Shown here one piece after another: positions 48,763 to 58,707 of a DNA stretch of 64,000 nt. The position numbers and the translations under genes were made by a program. Source of the stretch: Candidatus Rickettsia kotlanii (lineage in GTDB: Bacteria; Pseudomonadota; Alphaproteobacteria; Rickettsiales; Rickettsiaceae). How positions within the stretch are numbered: the first letter of the stretch is position 1; every line of letters begins with the position of its first letter. The notes beneath the pieces are model-generated. The model did not search any database. It had not been told where the DNA came from and saw only the letters and a list, made by a program, of their open reading frames with translations. The stretch lies in assembly GCA_030295365.1 (NCBI GenBank), contig AP027062.1:888001-952000 (forward strand), given 5' to 3'.

Positions 48763-51224
48763 AATTTACATTATCATGGTTAAAACAATTTTTAGAGACA
48801 TCGGCTTCAGTTACTGAAATTGCCGCAGCCCTAACAGCTATTGGCCTTGAAGTGGAAGAGGTGATAGATAAAGCGGTGGAGTTACAAAAGTTTGAAGTAG
48901 CATATATTACAAATATTAAACCTCACCCGTCAGCTGATAAATTAAAGCTTTGTGATGTTGAGACTAAAAGCGGTATGCTGCAAATAGTTTGTGGTGCGCG
49001 TAATGCAAGAGCAGGTATAAAAGTAGTACTTGCAAATATCGGAATAGAAATACCAAACGGTAAATTTAAGATTAAGGAATCTGTTATTAGAGGCGAAAAA
49101 AGCTGTGGTATGCTTTGCTCTGAAGAGGAATTACTGCTAGCTTCAGAGTCTGAAGGGATTATAGAGCTATCTGAAGATGCCGTAGTTGGAGAGAATTTTA
49201 CTAAATATTACGGTTTAAATGATCCTATATTTGTTATTAACGTTACTCCTAATCGTGGTGATGTACTTGGAGTTTACGGCATCGCAAGAGATTTAGCAGC
49301 TAAAGGAATAGGCATACTTAAAGAGCTAGAAATCCCGGCAATAAAGAGTACATTTATTTCTAAAATCAAGCTTAACGTGCAAGATAAAAAAGTCTGTCCG
49401 TTATTTACTTTTAGAGAGATAAGAAATTTAAAAAATAAACCAAGCCCTGATTGGTTACAGAAATTATTAAAAAATGTTGGGGTAAAAACTATTTCAAGCT
49501 TAGTGGATGTAACAAATTATATTTCCTATAGCTTTGGGCAGCCGATGCATGCTTACGATGCAGATAGGATAAAAGGGGGGATTACTGTAGCACGTCATTG
49601 CGAGAAGCGTAGCGACGAAGCAATCTCAGAACAACAAAATGAGATTGCCACAGCTGCTTTGCAGCCTCGCAATGACATAGCTAAATCCCACGCTTTAAAC
49701 GGCAAAGAATATTTACTTACCGAAAATGATTTAGTTATAAAAGATGAAAGTGGTATTCGAGGTCTGGCCGGTGTCATTGGCGAGGCTGATAGTAGCTGTA
49801 CTGATAGTACGACTAATATAATACTTGAGGCTGCTTGTTTTAATGCTAAAATGGTTGCAGCTAGCGGGCGAAGATTCCAAATTGATACGGATGCTAGATA
49901 TCGTAATGAGCGTAATATCGATAGAAATTTTACGGAAAAGGCTTTGGACATAGCAACTAATCTTATTTTGTCAATATGCGGAAACGGTGAAGTATCGGAA
50001 GTATCGGAAGTAGTGAAAGTCGGTGAAAAAGAGTCACAAAAAAAACCTTTAGATTTTTCAGCATGTTATTTAGAAAAAATTACAGGAATTAAACTAAATA
50101 TCAAAGCGATAGAAGCCATATTAAATAAACTAGGATTTATTACGTATGTTAAAGGTGAGATTATAAAGGTAATAGCTCCTTCTTGGCGTCACGATATAAC
50201 TATTTTAGCAGATATAGCTGAAGAAATTGCTCGTATTTACGGCTATGATAAAATAGAGAGTATAAAATTACCCGAACTAGACCAAGATAATAATAAGCTA
50301 AGAGAGCATAAAAGAATATCTAGTTTTAAAAGGATATTAGCAAGCAAAGGCTATGATGAGGTAGTAACGAACTCTTTTATGAGTAGTGAAGATGCAAAGT
50401 TGTTTGCTGAATTAAAAGAAGAGTTATTTTTGCTTAATCCTATTAGCATAGGAAATAACTATATGCGTCCTACTATATTGCCGAATTTGTTAAGTATAGT
50501 AAGTAAAAATCTAGCACGCTCTATAAAAGATATGGCTTTTTTTGAAGTTGGACCAAGTTTTATAGATTTAAATACGGAAGCAACTTATTTAACGGCAATT
50601 ATAAGTGGTTCATATAATAATAAAAATCCTCATTCGCTTGGACGAGGCTATGATGTTTTTGATCTTAAAGGCGATTTAGAGTTGGTAGCTGATTATGCAG
50701 GACTATCTATAGATAAATGTATAGTAACAAATGGGACAGCATTGCCACAATATTATCATCCAACTAGAGCAGTAAATATAGGGCTTGGTAAAAATTTATT
50801 AGGTCATTTTGGGCAGATACACCCTAAAATCTTGAAACATTACGATATTAATCAGGAAACATTTGCATTCGAGCTAAATATTACGAATTTGCCATTGATA
50901 AAAGCTAAATTTGGTAAAAAAGACGAATTTACAGTATCGGATTTCCAAGCTAATTTTAGAGATTACGCATTTATTGTTGATCAAGATCATAGAGTTGGTG
51001 AAATAATATCATATATAAATAATTTTAATAAAAAGCTTGTTAAATCAGTTATATTATTTGATATTTATAGTGGTGATAAATTACCTGAAGGTAAAAAATC
51101 TATAGCGGTTAAAATAGAGCTACAAGCAGATGATCGGACATTATCTGATACTGATTTAAATTCGTTCAGTAAAGATTTAGTTACTGCCATCTCGCAAAAA
51201 TTTCAAGGAACATTAAGAGAATAA
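48759..51224 (+). CDS. pheT: Phenylalanyl-tRNA synthetase beta subunit with an in-frame repeat
   Basis: The beta subunit binds tRNA and edits Tyr-tRNA-Phe. The 821-residue protein shows the EMAP/OB-like domain ([19 protein letters not shown], about 53-71), the B3/4 editing domain, B5 ([20 protein letters not shown]), the catalytic-like domain and the C-terminal anticodon-binding domain ([17 protein letters not shown]). Residues about 279-306 ([20 protein letters not shown]) come from a family I repeat inserted in the B3/4 region, just after [17 protein letters not shown]. The frame is kept. dnaN follows four bases later. Confidence 0.96.
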   Translation: MKFTLSWLKQFLETSASVTEIAAALTAIGLEVEEVIDKAVELQKFEVAYITNIKPHPSADKLKLCDVETKSGMLQIVCGARNARAGIKVVLANIGIEIPNGKFKIKESVIRGEKSCGMLCSEEELLLASESEGIIELSEDAVVGENFTKYYGLNDPIFVINVTPNRGDVLGVYGIARDLAAKGIGILKELEIPAIKSTFISKIKLNVQDKKVCPLFTFREIRNLKNKPSPDWLQKLLKNVGVKTISSLVDVTNYISYSFGQPMHAYDADRIKGGITVARHCEKRSDEAISEQQNEIATAALQPRNDIAKSHALNGKEYLLTENDLVIKDESGIRGLAGVIGEADSSCTDSTTNIILEAACFNAKMVAASGRRFQIDTDARYRNERNIDRNFTEKALDIATNLILSICGNGEVSEVSEVVKVGEKESQKKPLDFSACYLEKITGIKLNIKAIEAILNKLGFITYVKGEIIKVIAPSWRHDITILADIAEEIARIYGYDKIESIKLPELDQDNNKLREHKRISSFKRILASKGYDEVVTNSFMSSEDAKLFAELKEELFLLNPISIGNNYMRPTILPNLLSIVSKNLARSIKDMAFFEVGPSFIDLNTEATYLTAIISGSYNNKNPHSLGRGYDVFDLKGDLELVADYAGLSIDKCIVTNGTALPQYYHPTRAVNIGLGKNLLGHFGQIHPKILKHYDINQETFAFELNITNLPLIKAKFGKKDEFTVSDFQANFRDYAFIVDQDHRVGEIISYINNFNKKLVKSVILFDIYSGDKLPEGKKSIAVKIELQADDRTLSDTDLNSFSKDLVTAISQKFQGTLRE
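49593..49677 (+). repeat. Family I repeat inside pheT
   Basis: cgtcattgcgagaag and gcctcgcaatgacat bound the element, with gaagcaatctcag / gagattgccac inner arms. The nucleotide sequence is that of the intergenic copies, but it is read as protein. Confidence 0.9.
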
Positions 51225-51228
51225 CAAT

Positions 51229-52368
51229 ATGTTAAAATTAATAGTTGAAACAAAAACGTTAGTTCAGTCTCTAGGATTTGCAAGTTCCGTTGTTGAAAAA
51301 CGTAATGTAATACCTGAATATGCAAACATTAAATTATTGGCAAAAGACGGCAATCTAGAGCTTAGTTCTACTAATATAGATTTATACTTAAGTCAAAAAA
51401 TAGCAGTACAGGTAGTAAGTGAAGGTGAATTTACCGTTTCTACGAAAACTCTAAATGATATAGTCCGAAAACTTCCGGATTCCGAGCTTACATTAACAGA
51501 TCTCGGTACAACAGGACTTGAGATCAAAGGAAAAAATTGTAAATTTAATTTATTTACTTTGCCGGTTAGTTCTTTTCCTAAAATGGATAGTATCAATCCT
51601 GAAGCAAGTTTTAAAATTTCTTGCACAGATTTTGCTAAAATAATCGAATCAACAAAATTTTCGATTTCTTTAGATGAAACTCGTTATAATTTAAACGGTG
51701 TTTTTTTACACATAAAAGACAAAGAGTTTTGTTCGGCAAGTACCGATGGGCATAGACTTTCGGTTTCATGGGTAACATTAGAAAAACAAATAAAGAATTT
51801 TGGAGTTATATTACCGCAAAAAAGTGCAGAGGAAATTTTAAAAATTGTTAAAGATCCTAAAAATATAAATGAAGATATAGAAATTCTATTAAGTAGCAAT
51901 AAGATTAAATTTATATGTAACGAAAATACTATTATGCTATCAAGACTTATAGACGGTACTTTTCCTGATTATAGTGCTTTTATTCCGGAAAGCAGCAGCT
52001 CAAAATTAGTAATTAATCGAAAAATGTTTGCAGATAGTATAGAAAGGATAGCGATAATAACTGTTGAAAAATTTAGAGCAGTAAAATTATCATTATCTCG
52101 TGAAACCTTAGAGATTAGTGCTGTCGGTGAAGCAAGAGGTAACGCAAAAGAGGTTATTAATTCTTCACAAGATAAGGAAAGTTTTTATGAATATAATAGT
52201 GATGAGTCTTTAGCTATAGGCTTTAACCCGCAATATTTGGAAGATGTCTTAAAAGCAGTGAAATCGGATTTAGTAGAACTATATTTTTCAGATGTTTCAG
52301 CACCGGTACTTATTAAATTTCCTGAGAATCCTAAAAATATTTTTGTCGTCATGCCTGTTAAGGTGTAA
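51229..52368 (+). CDS. dnaN: DNA polymerase III beta subunit (sliding clamp)
   Basis: The homodimeric clamp tethers the replicative polymerase to DNA. The 379-residue length and three-domain layout are normal. Recognisable text includes [43 protein letters not shown] (about 166-176), and the end VMPVKV, close to the usual M-P-M/V-R ending. It is cotranscribed with pheS-pheT upstream and a DUF1653 gene downstream, not next to dnaA as in many bacteria. Confidence 0.97.
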   Translation: MLKLIVETKTLVQSLGFASSVVEKRNVIPEYANIKLLAKDGNLELSSTNIDLYLSQKIAVQVVSEGEFTVSTKTLNDIVRKLPDSELTLTDLGTTGLEIKGKNCKFNLFTLPVSSFPKMDSINPEASFKISCTDFAKIIESTKFSISLDETRYNLNGVFLHIKDKEFCSASTDGHRLSVSWVTLEKQIKNFGVILPQKSAEEILKIVKDPKNINEDIEILLSSNKIKFICNENTIMLSRLIDGTFPDYSAFIPESSSSKLVINRKMFADSIERIAIITVEKFRAVKLSLSRETLEISAVGEARGNAKEVINSSQDKESFYEYNSDESLAIGFNPQYLEDVLKAVKSDLVELYFSDVSAPVLIKFPENPKNIFVVMPVKV

Positions 52369-52373
52369 GTTTT

Positions 52374-52574
52374 ATGAGAACTGGAACATATAAGCATTAC
52401 AAAGAAAAATTATATCAAGTTATAGATACTGCAAAACATACTGAAACTTTGCAAGAGTTAGTAGTTTATAAAGCATTATATGATAATTCCCAGCTTTGGG
52501 TAAGGCCGCTTGAAAGGTTTTATTATACGACAAAAATATTCCACGTTTTGAATTTATTTTTGAGAAATAATTAA
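52374..52574 (+). CDS. DUF1653 protein with a frameshifted C-terminus
   Basis: The first about 52 residues match the DUF1653 family ([20 protein letters not shown], then [19 protein letters not shown]). After RPLERFY the frame is wrong and ends as [15 protein letters not shown]. One base out of phase the expected ending [14 protein letters not shown] is still present, with a stop at 52568-52570. A single-base insertion at about 52519-52526 therefore altered the last 15 or so residues. It may be a recent mutation or a sequencing error. Function of the family is unknown. It starts five bases after dnaN. Confidence 0.75.
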   Translation: MRTGTYKHYKEKLYQVIDTAKHTETLQELVVYKALYDNSQLWVRPLERFYYTTKIFHVLNLFLRNN

Positions 52575-52585
52575 ATCTGCCCTAT

Positions 52586-52614
52586 GTAATTCCTGCGTAG
52601 GCGGGCATGACATC
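52586..52614. repeat. Short family III repeat
   Basis: The text tgtaattcctgcgtaggcg ggcatgaca is a compact hairpin after the DUF1653 gene, followed by the recurrent tail gagccatataacaatgcc. Confidence 0.55.
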
Positions 52615-52729
52615 GAGTGGGTTTTTGAGCCATATAACAATGCCAAAGAACAGTGGGGAGAAATAATTTTTGACTAATAGCTAGAGCTTCTCTATTATTT
52701 CCCTCAAGCACACTAATTAAATATTGGTT

Positions 52730-53233
52730 ATGAAGAAAATTATCGGATTATTTTTTGTAATTATACTTAGTGCAATAAGTACTAGTATCTTAGCGGGTGA
52801 TTATCCAAAAACAGAACGAGAGCAGAAATGGGACGAAGTAGGTTCTATAGCAGGTGAAGAAGGATTAGTTTTTAGACCGAGTAGGGTTAAGAACGAATCT
52901 ACTAAAGCTGTAAGAGGTTCAGTTAATAAGTATCTTTGGCAAGCAGCATTAGAGATTGTAAGTGTTGCTCCTCTTGCATCAGCCGACTCAAACGGCGGCG
53001 TGATTATTACGGAATGGTATAGCCCACGTTCTAATCCTAATTTTCGATTTAAAATAAATATATTTATTAAAGACGATGTAATAAGCCCTGATTCAATCGA
53101 AGTGAAAGTATTTGAAGAAATTCTTAAAAATAAACAATGGGTACTTAATGAAAACACCTCAAATCTTGCTATCACGCTTGAAAATAAAATTTTAAGAAAA
53201 GCTAGAGATATATATATTAATAGTGTGAGGTAA
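52730..53233 (+). CDS. DUF3576 exported protein
   Basis: From ATG 52730 (167 residues; TTG 52724 is less likely) the protein has a signal peptide, MKKIIGLFFVIILSAISTSI, ending near LAGD. The mature part has GLVFRPSRVKNESTKAVRGS, YLWQAALEIVSVAPLASADS and GGVIITEWYSPRSNPNFRFK, the pattern of the alphaproteobacterial DUF3576 family. Relatives are mostly lipoproteins, but no lipobox cysteine is visible here. Function is unknown. It precedes leuS, with a repeat between. Confidence 0.85.
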   Translation: MKKIIGLFFVIILSAISTSILAGDYPKTEREQKWDEVGSIAGEEGLVFRPSRVKNESTKAVRGSVNKYLWQAALEIVSVAPLASADSNGGVIITEWYSPRSNPNFRFKINIFIKDDVISPDSIEVKVFEEILKNKQWVLNENTSNLAITLENKILRKARDIYINSVR

Positions 53234-53244
53234 TAACAGTATTC

Positions 53245-53338
53245 CCATGATTGCAAGGAAATTACAGAGTAATTGACGAAGCAATCTCAGGATATTTGAT
53301 GAGATTGCCGTGCAGTCTACGACTGCTCGCAATGACGA
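53245..53338. repeat. Palindromic repeat, family I
   Basis: The arms catgattgcaagg and ctgctcgcaatgacg enclose gaagcaatctcagg and gagattgccg. It ends about 24 bases before leuS. Confidence 0.75.
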
Positions 53339-53361
53339 TATAGTATATAAATTAAAAAAAT

Positions 53362-55869
53362 ATGAACCAAATAGAACAAAAATGGCAGCACATTTGGCAA
53401 GAAGAAAAAGCTTTTGAGGTATCAAACTCGAGTAGCAAGCCAAAATATTACGTACTTGAAATGCTGCCTTATCCTTCCGGTAAAATCCATGTAGGTCACG
53501 TACGCAACTATTCTATAGGTGATGTTATTGCAAGGTTTATGACTATGCAAGGTTTTAATGTGCTTCATCCGATGGGCTGGGATGCTTTCGGGCTACCTGC
53601 CGAAAATGCCGCAATAAAAAATAATTCTCACCCAAAAAAATGGACATATTCTAATATTGAGAATATGAAAAAGCAGCTAAAATCTATGGGCTTTTCTTAT
53701 GATTGGTCTAGAGAGATCAATAGTTGCGATCCTGAGTATTATAAACATGAGCAGAAATTCTTTTTAGAGCTTTATGAACGAAATCTTGCTTATCAAAAAG
53801 AATCGTTTGTTAATTGGGATCCGGTTGATAATACCGTGCTTGCGAATGAACAAGTTGTAGACGGGCGTGGTTGGCGTTCAGGTGCAATAGTTGAAAAACG
53901 TTATTTAAAGCAATGGTTCTTAAAAATCACCGATTATGCGGAAGAATTATTAAACGAAATTCAGAATTTAAAAGAGTGGCCTGAGGCTGTTCGGTCTATG
54001 CAAGAAAAATGGATAGGTAAATCGATAGGTGCTAATTTTCATTTCAAAATTAAGGATAATGAAGAGGCTACTATAGAAGTATTCTCAACCAAACCTGAAA
54101 CCATTTTTGGTGCTAGCTTTATAGGAATTGCCTTTAATCATCCGATAATAGAGCGGTTAGTTTCTAAAACATCTGAAATACTCGCTTTTATAACTAAATG
54201 CTCGCATATTACAAGAAGTAGTGAACTAGAAAAGGCTGAAAAGGAAGGTGTATTTACCGGTCTTTTTGTTACTCATCCTTTCGATTCAAATATAGTTTTA
54301 CCGGTTATTATTACTAATTTTGTGCTAATGGATTATGGCACTGGTGCAATATTTGGTTGCCCTGCTCATGACGAACGTGACCATGAATTAGCTGTTAAAA
54401 TGAATTTATCTATTAAACAAGTAATTAAAGCAGATATAGATGTACAAAAGACCGCTTATATGGAAGATGGAATTTTAATTAATTCGGATTTTCTAAATGG
54501 CTTAACTAGTAACGAAGCAAAACAAGAAGTCATCGGAGCATTTGAGAAACTAGGCATAGGTAAACGCAGCATAAATTATCGTCTAAAGGATTGGGGGATT
54601 TCAAGGCAGCGCTTTTGGGGATGTCCTGTTCCTATGATTCACTGCAAAACTTGTGGCATAGTGCCCGTACCGTACAAAGACTTACCCGTTACTTTGCCTG
54701 ATGATGTAAATTTTGACGGTCACGGTAATCCGCTTGATCATCATCCTAGTTGGAAACATATTAATTGTCCGAAGTGCGATAAGTCGGCTGTGCGTGAAAC
54801 TGATACTTTTGATACATTTTTTGAATCATCTTGGTATTTTATGAGATATTGCAATAGCAATGCTACAGAGATGACTGATAAAAAAGCTTGTGATTACTGG
54901 CTACCGGTCGATAAATATATAGGCGGTATTGAACATGCGGTAATGCATTTATTATATGCAAGGTTTTTCACAAAAATAATGAACGAACAGAATTACGTAA
55001 GCGTTCGAGAGCCTTTTAAAGGGCTATTTACTCAAGGTATGGTGCTGCATGCCACTTACAAAGATGAACATAATAATTGGTTATATCCTGAAGAAGTAGT
55101 TAAAAAGGGTAATAAATTTTTTCATAAAGAAAGCAATAATATGGTAGTGCAGGGACGCATTGAAAAGATGAGTAAGTCTAAAAAGAATCTCATCGATCTT
55201 GAGACAATGCAAGAGCAATATGGGGCAGATGCTATTAGGCTTTTTGTACTGTCCGATAGTCCGCCTGAGAAAGATCTAGAATGGTCAGCAAGCGGTATTG
55301 AAGGTTGTTCACGTTTTATTAATAAGCTTGAGTATATGTTTAAGGCGATAGATTCTTTAAAAGATGATGTGAATAGCGAGATTAATAAAGAGCTTAATAG
55401 GTTAGTACATTTTACAATAAAGTACGTCGTCGAAGATATAAAGCATTTGGCTCTAAACAGAGCAATAGCACGTATGCGCGAGCTTTCTAATGCTATATCT
55501 GCTGAAATATCCAAAGATACAATTGATGTTAAAACCGTAAGGCATGGCTTTAATGTTTTAGTACAGCTACTAAATCCTTTTATCCCGCATATTACGGAAG
55601 AAATTTGGCAGAAGCTTGGCAATAAAGAGCGATTATATAACTCGTCTTTTCCTGCATTTGATGAATCAATGCTAGAGTTAGATACATATATTATGGTAGT
55701 GCAGGTTAACGGCAAACTCCGTGATACCTATGAGTTTAAAACTTCCGTAAGTGAAGATGAAATAAAGCAAGTTACCGTCAGTCTGCCAAAGGTGCAAAAG
55801 TTCTTAGAAGGGAAAGAGCCGAAGAAGATTATCCTTGTTCCTCGTAAAATTGTGAATATACTCGTTTAA
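53362..55869 (+). CDS. leuS: Leucyl-tRNA synthetase
   Basis: This class I synthetase charges tRNA-Leu and edits mischarged products in its CP1 domain. The 835-residue protein has HIGH as HVGH (43-46) in PYPSGKIHVGHVRNYS, and KMSKS at 602-606 in GRIEKMSKSKKNL. The editing domain contains VFSTKPETIFGASFIGIAF and the Asp-containing FGCPAHDERDHELA (about 331-344). The zinc-ribbon CKTCGIVPVPY lies near 430. The last codons and stop (LV) fall within a family VI repeat, giving an ending INILV close to the usual one. Confidence 0.97.
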   Translation: MNQIEQKWQHIWQEEKAFEVSNSSSKPKYYVLEMLPYPSGKIHVGHVRNYSIGDVIARFMTMQGFNVLHPMGWDAFGLPAENAAIKNNSHPKKWTYSNIENMKKQLKSMGFSYDWSREINSCDPEYYKHEQKFFLELYERNLAYQKESFVNWDPVDNTVLANEQVVDGRGWRSGAIVEKRYLKQWFLKITDYAEELLNEIQNLKEWPEAVRSMQEKWIGKSIGANFHFKIKDNEEATIEVFSTKPETIFGASFIGIAFNHPIIERLVSKTSEILAFITKCSHITRSSELEKAEKEGVFTGLFVTHPFDSNIVLPVIITNFVLMDYGTGAIFGCPAHDERDHELAVKMNLSIKQVIKADIDVQKTAYMEDGILINSDFLNGLTSNEAKQEVIGAFEKLGIGKRSINYRLKDWGISRQRFWGCPVPMIHCKTCGIVPVPYKDLPVTLPDDVNFDGHGNPLDHHPSWKHINCPKCDKSAVRETDTFDTFFESSWYFMRYCNSNATEMTDKKACDYWLPVDKYIGGIEHAVMHLLYARFFTKIMNEQNYVSVREPFKGLFTQGMVLHATYKDEHNNWLYPEEVVKKGNKFFHKESNNMVVQGRIEKMSKSKKNLIDLETMQEQYGADAIRLFVLSDSPPEKDLEWSASGIEGCSRFINKLEYMFKAIDSLKDDVNSEINKELNRLVHFTIKYVVEDIKHLALNRAIARMRELSNAISAEISKDTIDVKTVRHGFNVLVQLLNPFIPHITEEIWQKLGNKERLYNSSFPAFDESMLELDTYIMVVQVNGKLRDTYEFKTSVSEDEIKQVTVSLPKVQKFLEGKEPKKIILVPRKIVNILV

Positions 55870-55989
55870 TTTGGAAAATTGGCTACGTCGTTTTGGTAAG
55901 TTCTCGAATGCTCACGTATTAATTTAATATACGCTCCACTCCTCGGCTTACAGACTCCTTGCTCTTTCCAAATTAAACTGCGTCTATCT
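55857..55989. repeat. Family VI repeat overlapping the leuS stop
   Basis: tactcgtttaatttggaaa and tttccaaattaaactgcg are inverted arms around cttacagactccttgctc. The leuS stop codon is in the left arm. Confidence 0.8.
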
Positions 55990-56026
55990 ACTGTTCATTT
56001 ATCAGAAGTATATTATTTTTTGAATC

Positions 56027-56121
56027 TGTCATCCCGCGACTTGATCGCGGGATCTAGTTTAGAATACCAAAATTACTAGTACTTTAAGTTATTTTTAAAT
56101 TGGTCAAGCCGCAGTATGACA
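56027..56121. repeat. Palindromic repeat, family II
   Basis: tgtcatcccgcgacttgatc is the left block and ggtcaagccgcagtatgaca the right. It lies between the family VI copy and a minus-strand orphan. Confidence 0.75.
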
Positions 56122-56141
56122 CCTAGCATACTTTTATTGTA

Positions 56142-56525
56142 TTACCACCATACTAACCAAAAAAAAGTAGTAGTATAACCTAAAACTACCTCCTTATGTT
56201 TATCTAATGCAGAGTGATAATGCTGCTTCGTCTCATTTATAACATTACTGCAATGATTATAATAAGTATCTTTTGAAGCACCCTTATAACTCTGATAAGA
56301 TGAAGTTTCATAATGCCTCTTCTCTCTAAGGTAATAGTAAATATTATCTGTTATTAGCATTAATACTTTATCGATTATATAATTGACTGCCCACCAAAAT
56401 GCGGCAAAAACACCGTCATCAATACTTAAAGTGTCTTCTTCTGTTTCACAAATTATAATCCTAGAATAACAGAGGTTTGCTATACTATCTAGACTTAGAT
56501 TTAAATCTGACTCTGAATCTAGCAC
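56142..56525 (-). CDS. Orphan protein, 127 aa, unknown
   Basis: I do not recognise this protein. It opens with an acidic segment (MLDSESDLNLSLDSIANL) and has a hydrophobic stretch (about 38-60, GVFAAFWWAVNYIIDKVLML). A Tyr/His/Lys-rich middle follows (YYYLREKRHYETSSYQSYKG), and the protein ends in a hydrophobic aromatic run (VVLGYTTTFFWLVWW). Two membrane-associated ends with a polar loop between are plausible. It sits alone among repeats. It could be a degenerating gene that still happens to be open. Confidence 0.45.
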   Translation of the reverse strand: MLDSESDLNLSLDSIANLCYSRIIICETEEDTLSIDDGVFAAFWWAVNYIIDKVLMLITDNIYYYLREKRHYETSSYQSYKGASKDTYYNHCSNVINETKQHYHSALDKHKEVVLGYTTTFFWLVWW

Positions 56526-56577
56526 GTCTATTTTTTTCTATTAGTTATAAAGCCCCCCTTTTTAGTTACTAATTAAT

Positions 56578-56727
56578 TAAACTTTTTGTATAACTTGCGT
56601 CTAAGGGTAAATTTGTATGTCAATCCGGTACTCACATCCTCACGTATTTTTATGTACGCTGTGGTGGCAAGTGTTTCTGTGTTTCCTTCAAATTCTTCCT
56701 TATTAGCTATATTATGCAATAAGTCTA
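56578..56727. repeat. Palindromic repeat, family IV (intergenic)
   Basis: Reverse-orientation copy with gggtaaatttgtatgtcaat, then ccggtactcacatcctcacg. Its ends are aaactttttgtataac and attatgcaataagtct. With the next element it fills the 425-base gene-free stretch before rnd. Confidence 0.75.
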
Positions 56728-56765
56728 TTGTAGGCTCAGTAACTTAAAAAAATCAATTAGCTACT

Positions 56766-56900
56766 AATAGACTGTCTGTAATAAATTTAAACCGATAATT
56801 TATTTTCTTTGCTGTAAATTATAAGATTTTTTGAAATAGGAACTACTATTTCTGCAAACATCTTCAATTATTAATTAAAATTTATTACAGATAGACTATT
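56766..56900. repeat. MITE-like inverted-repeat element, not an RPE family
   Basis: Two 23-base ends (56766-56788 and 56878-56900) are inverted copies with two mismatches, sharing the run ctgtaataaattt. The 89-base interior is AT-rich and non-coding. No second copy is seen in the window. Confidence 0.65.
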
Positions 56901-56950
56901 AAATAATGCACCTGATTTTATACCTGAAGTCAATAAATGGTATTAATAAA

Positions 56951-57562
56951 TTAATGCATAAAAATATCGATTTCATTCCAACCAATAAGGTCTAAATTAG
57001 CTCTTGTCGGTAAAAAATGGAAAACATCTTGGGCAAGTTCATACCTATTTTCTTTAAGTAGCATTTGTTGTAAAATATCTTTTAACTGATGCAAATAAAG
57101 CACATCTTTTGCTGCATATTCTTTTTGTTCTGAAGATAAATTATCTGCACCCCAATAGGAAGATTGTTGTTGTTTTGAAATATTTATATTAAGCAATTCT
57201 CGGCACAAATCCTTAAGCCCATGACTATCGGTATAAGTTCTAACTAGTTTTGAAGATATTTTAGTACAAAAGATATTTTCTAAATCTATACTTAAATATT
57301 TTTTTATGGATGCTAGATCAAATCTAGCAAAATGAAATATTTTGCATCTAGTTTTATCTAGTAATAATGCTTTTAAATTAGGAGCTGTATAATCTTGATT
57401 TGTAAAATGAACAAGATGAGCTTCACCATTGCCGTTACTAAATTGTAGCAAACATAGTTTATCTCTATGTAGATTTAGCCCCATTGTCTCGGTATCTATA
57501 GCTAGATCTCCTTCGAGTTCAAAATTATTAGGTAGGTCATTTTGATAAATTTTTATAGTCAT
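56951..57562 (-). CDS. rnd: Ribonuclease D-like 3'-5' exonuclease
   Basis: This DEDDy exonuclease is involved in tRNA 3' maturation or RNA turnover. The 203-residue protein has only the exonuclease domain: Exo I DLAIDTETMGL (about 19-29), Exo II CKIFHFARFDLASI (about 73-86) and Exo III YAAKDVLYLHQL (about 149-160) with the DEDDy Tyr. It lacks the HRDC domains of E. coli RNase D, as is usual for the short alphaproteobacterial form. The frame is intact and it is transcribed alone. Confidence 0.93.
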   Translation of the reverse strand: MTIKIYQNDLPNNFELEGDLAIDTETMGLNLHRDKLCLLQFSNGNGEAHLVHFTNQDYTAPNLKALLLDKTRCKIFHFARFDLASIKKYLSIDLENIFCTKISSKLVRTYTDSHGLKDLCRELLNINISKQQQSSYWGADNLSSEQKEYAAKDVLYLHQLKDILQQMLLKENRYELAQDVFHFLPTRANLDLIGWNEIDIFMH

Positions 57563-57623
57563 AAATGATTTTTAATTCCTTTTAATCAATAATGTTGTTG
57601 TGCGGATCGAAAAATGCGTTCTG

Positions 57624-57701
57624 TGTCATACTGTGGCTTGACCATGGTATCCAAAATAAAATAAACAAGACTGGATCCCGCGATCAAGTCGTGGGATGAC
57701 A
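57624..57701. repeat. Palindromic repeat, family II
   Basis: tgtcatactgtggcttgacc and gatcaagtcgtgggatgaca, with ggatcc in the middle, lie between ftsB and rnd. Confidence 0.8.
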
Positions 57702-57712
57702 ACAAAATTATG

Positions 57713-58018
57713 TTATTGGTGATTAAACACCTGCTCATTTGGAGCAGCTACTCCTAAAACTTTCTTTGCTTGTTCTTCTAACATATCTTTATTTAGAGAT
57801 TCCGTGCGAAGTAATTTGACGTTATGCTCAAGTTCTACTCTTTCTGCTCGTAAGCCTTTTAGTTCATCATAAGCTTTTTCAAGCTGCCTATTTACTTTTA
57901 AATATGCAATAATCCCTTTGTTACCATATATGCAATGAAAAACAAAATATCCAAGCAGTAAAGCTAAGAAGATATTTAAAATTATTTTTTTAGAATGATT
58001 ATTTAAATGTATTATCAT
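57713..58018 (-). CDS. ftsB: FtsB/DivIC-family septum formation protein
   Basis: This small bitopic division protein belongs to the FtsQLB complex that activates septal peptidoglycan synthesis. The 101-residue protein has one membrane helix (about 11-31), then a coiled coil (LEKAYDELKGLRAERVELEH, about 47-66), then the conserved DMLEEQAKKVLGVAAPNE (about 78-95). It is four bases into the cdsA end (overlap 58015-58018), in a uppS-cdsA-ftsB run. Confidence 0.88.
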   Translation of the reverse strand: MIIHLNNHSKKIILNIFLALLLGYFVFHCIYGNKGIIAYLKVNRQLEKAYDELKGLRAERVELEHNVKLLRTESLNKDMLEEQAKKVLGVAAPNEQVFNHQ

Positions 58019-58707
58019 AAATATATCTTCATAAGAAATAATATTGGAGCGGTTAAAATAATACTATCAAATCTGTCTAGCACTCCTCCATGACCGGGTA
58101 TTATATGACCGCTATCTTTAATATTAAATTTTCGCTTAAAATATGAAATAAATAAATCACTTAATTGAGTTATTAATGCTAATATACAACTAATTGTAAA
58201 CAAATAAATTTTATTTGAAAAATAGTAATTTTCAATATGAAAGTTTGATATAAAACTAACTAATACCGCAACTAAACCTGCTAATAATATTCCCGTCACT
58301 AAACCGCTCCAGGTTTTTTTAGGACTAAGTTTCGGAGCAAGTTTTGCTCCTTTAAAAGTTTTGCCGCCAACCATAGCAAAAGTATCTACCGACCACATTA
58401 TGCAAAAATAAAGCATAATAAGCCATCTATTGGTATCTTCCATACTTAAAAATATTAATAGGCTTATAGGAATCGGAATAATAATTAGTCCGATTAATAG
58501 ATAAGGAATAGAAGAGTAGGTCATATTATACCATTCACTTAACATTCCTGTACCTACTAATATCATTAGAATATAGAATAAAGGCTTACACCATAATATA
58601 GCTACGACAAATAACGGAACTAGAACTATACCGGACAGGATTCTTAAATATATTTTTGATTTTTGTTTATCTTTTGCCAAATGTTCTTTTCCTTTTTGAG
58701 TAATCAT
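58015..58707 (-). CDS. cdsA: Phosphatidate cytidylyltransferase
   Basis: CdsA makes CDP-diacylglycerol from phosphatidic acid and CTP, the branch point of phospholipid synthesis. The 230-residue membrane protein has about seven helices. The C-terminal signature GHIIPGHGGVLDRFDSIILT (about 199-218) contains the metal-binding Asp. Also typical is the middle KLSPKKTWSGLVTGILLA (about 126-143). It overlaps the end of uppS by 41 bases, and the first residues are poorly conserved, so the true start could lie a little downstream. Confidence 0.94.
   Translation of the reverse strand: MITQKGKEHLAKDKQKSKIYLRILSGIVLVPLFVVAILWCKPLFYILMILVGTGMLSEWYNMTYSSIPYLLIGLIIIPIPISLLIFLSMEDTNRWLIMLYFCIMWSVDTFAMVGGKTFKGAKLAPKLSPKKTWSGLVTGILLAGLVAVLVSFISNFHIENYYFSNKIYLFTISCILALITQLSDLFISYFKRKFNIKDSGHIIPGHGGVLDRFDSIILTAPILFLMKIYL

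Noticed and set aside
55122-55715. A 197-codon minus-strand open frame opposite leuS
   Set aside because: It is antisense to conserved LeuS text including the KMSKS region; composition is Ser/Leu-rich as expected of a shadow.
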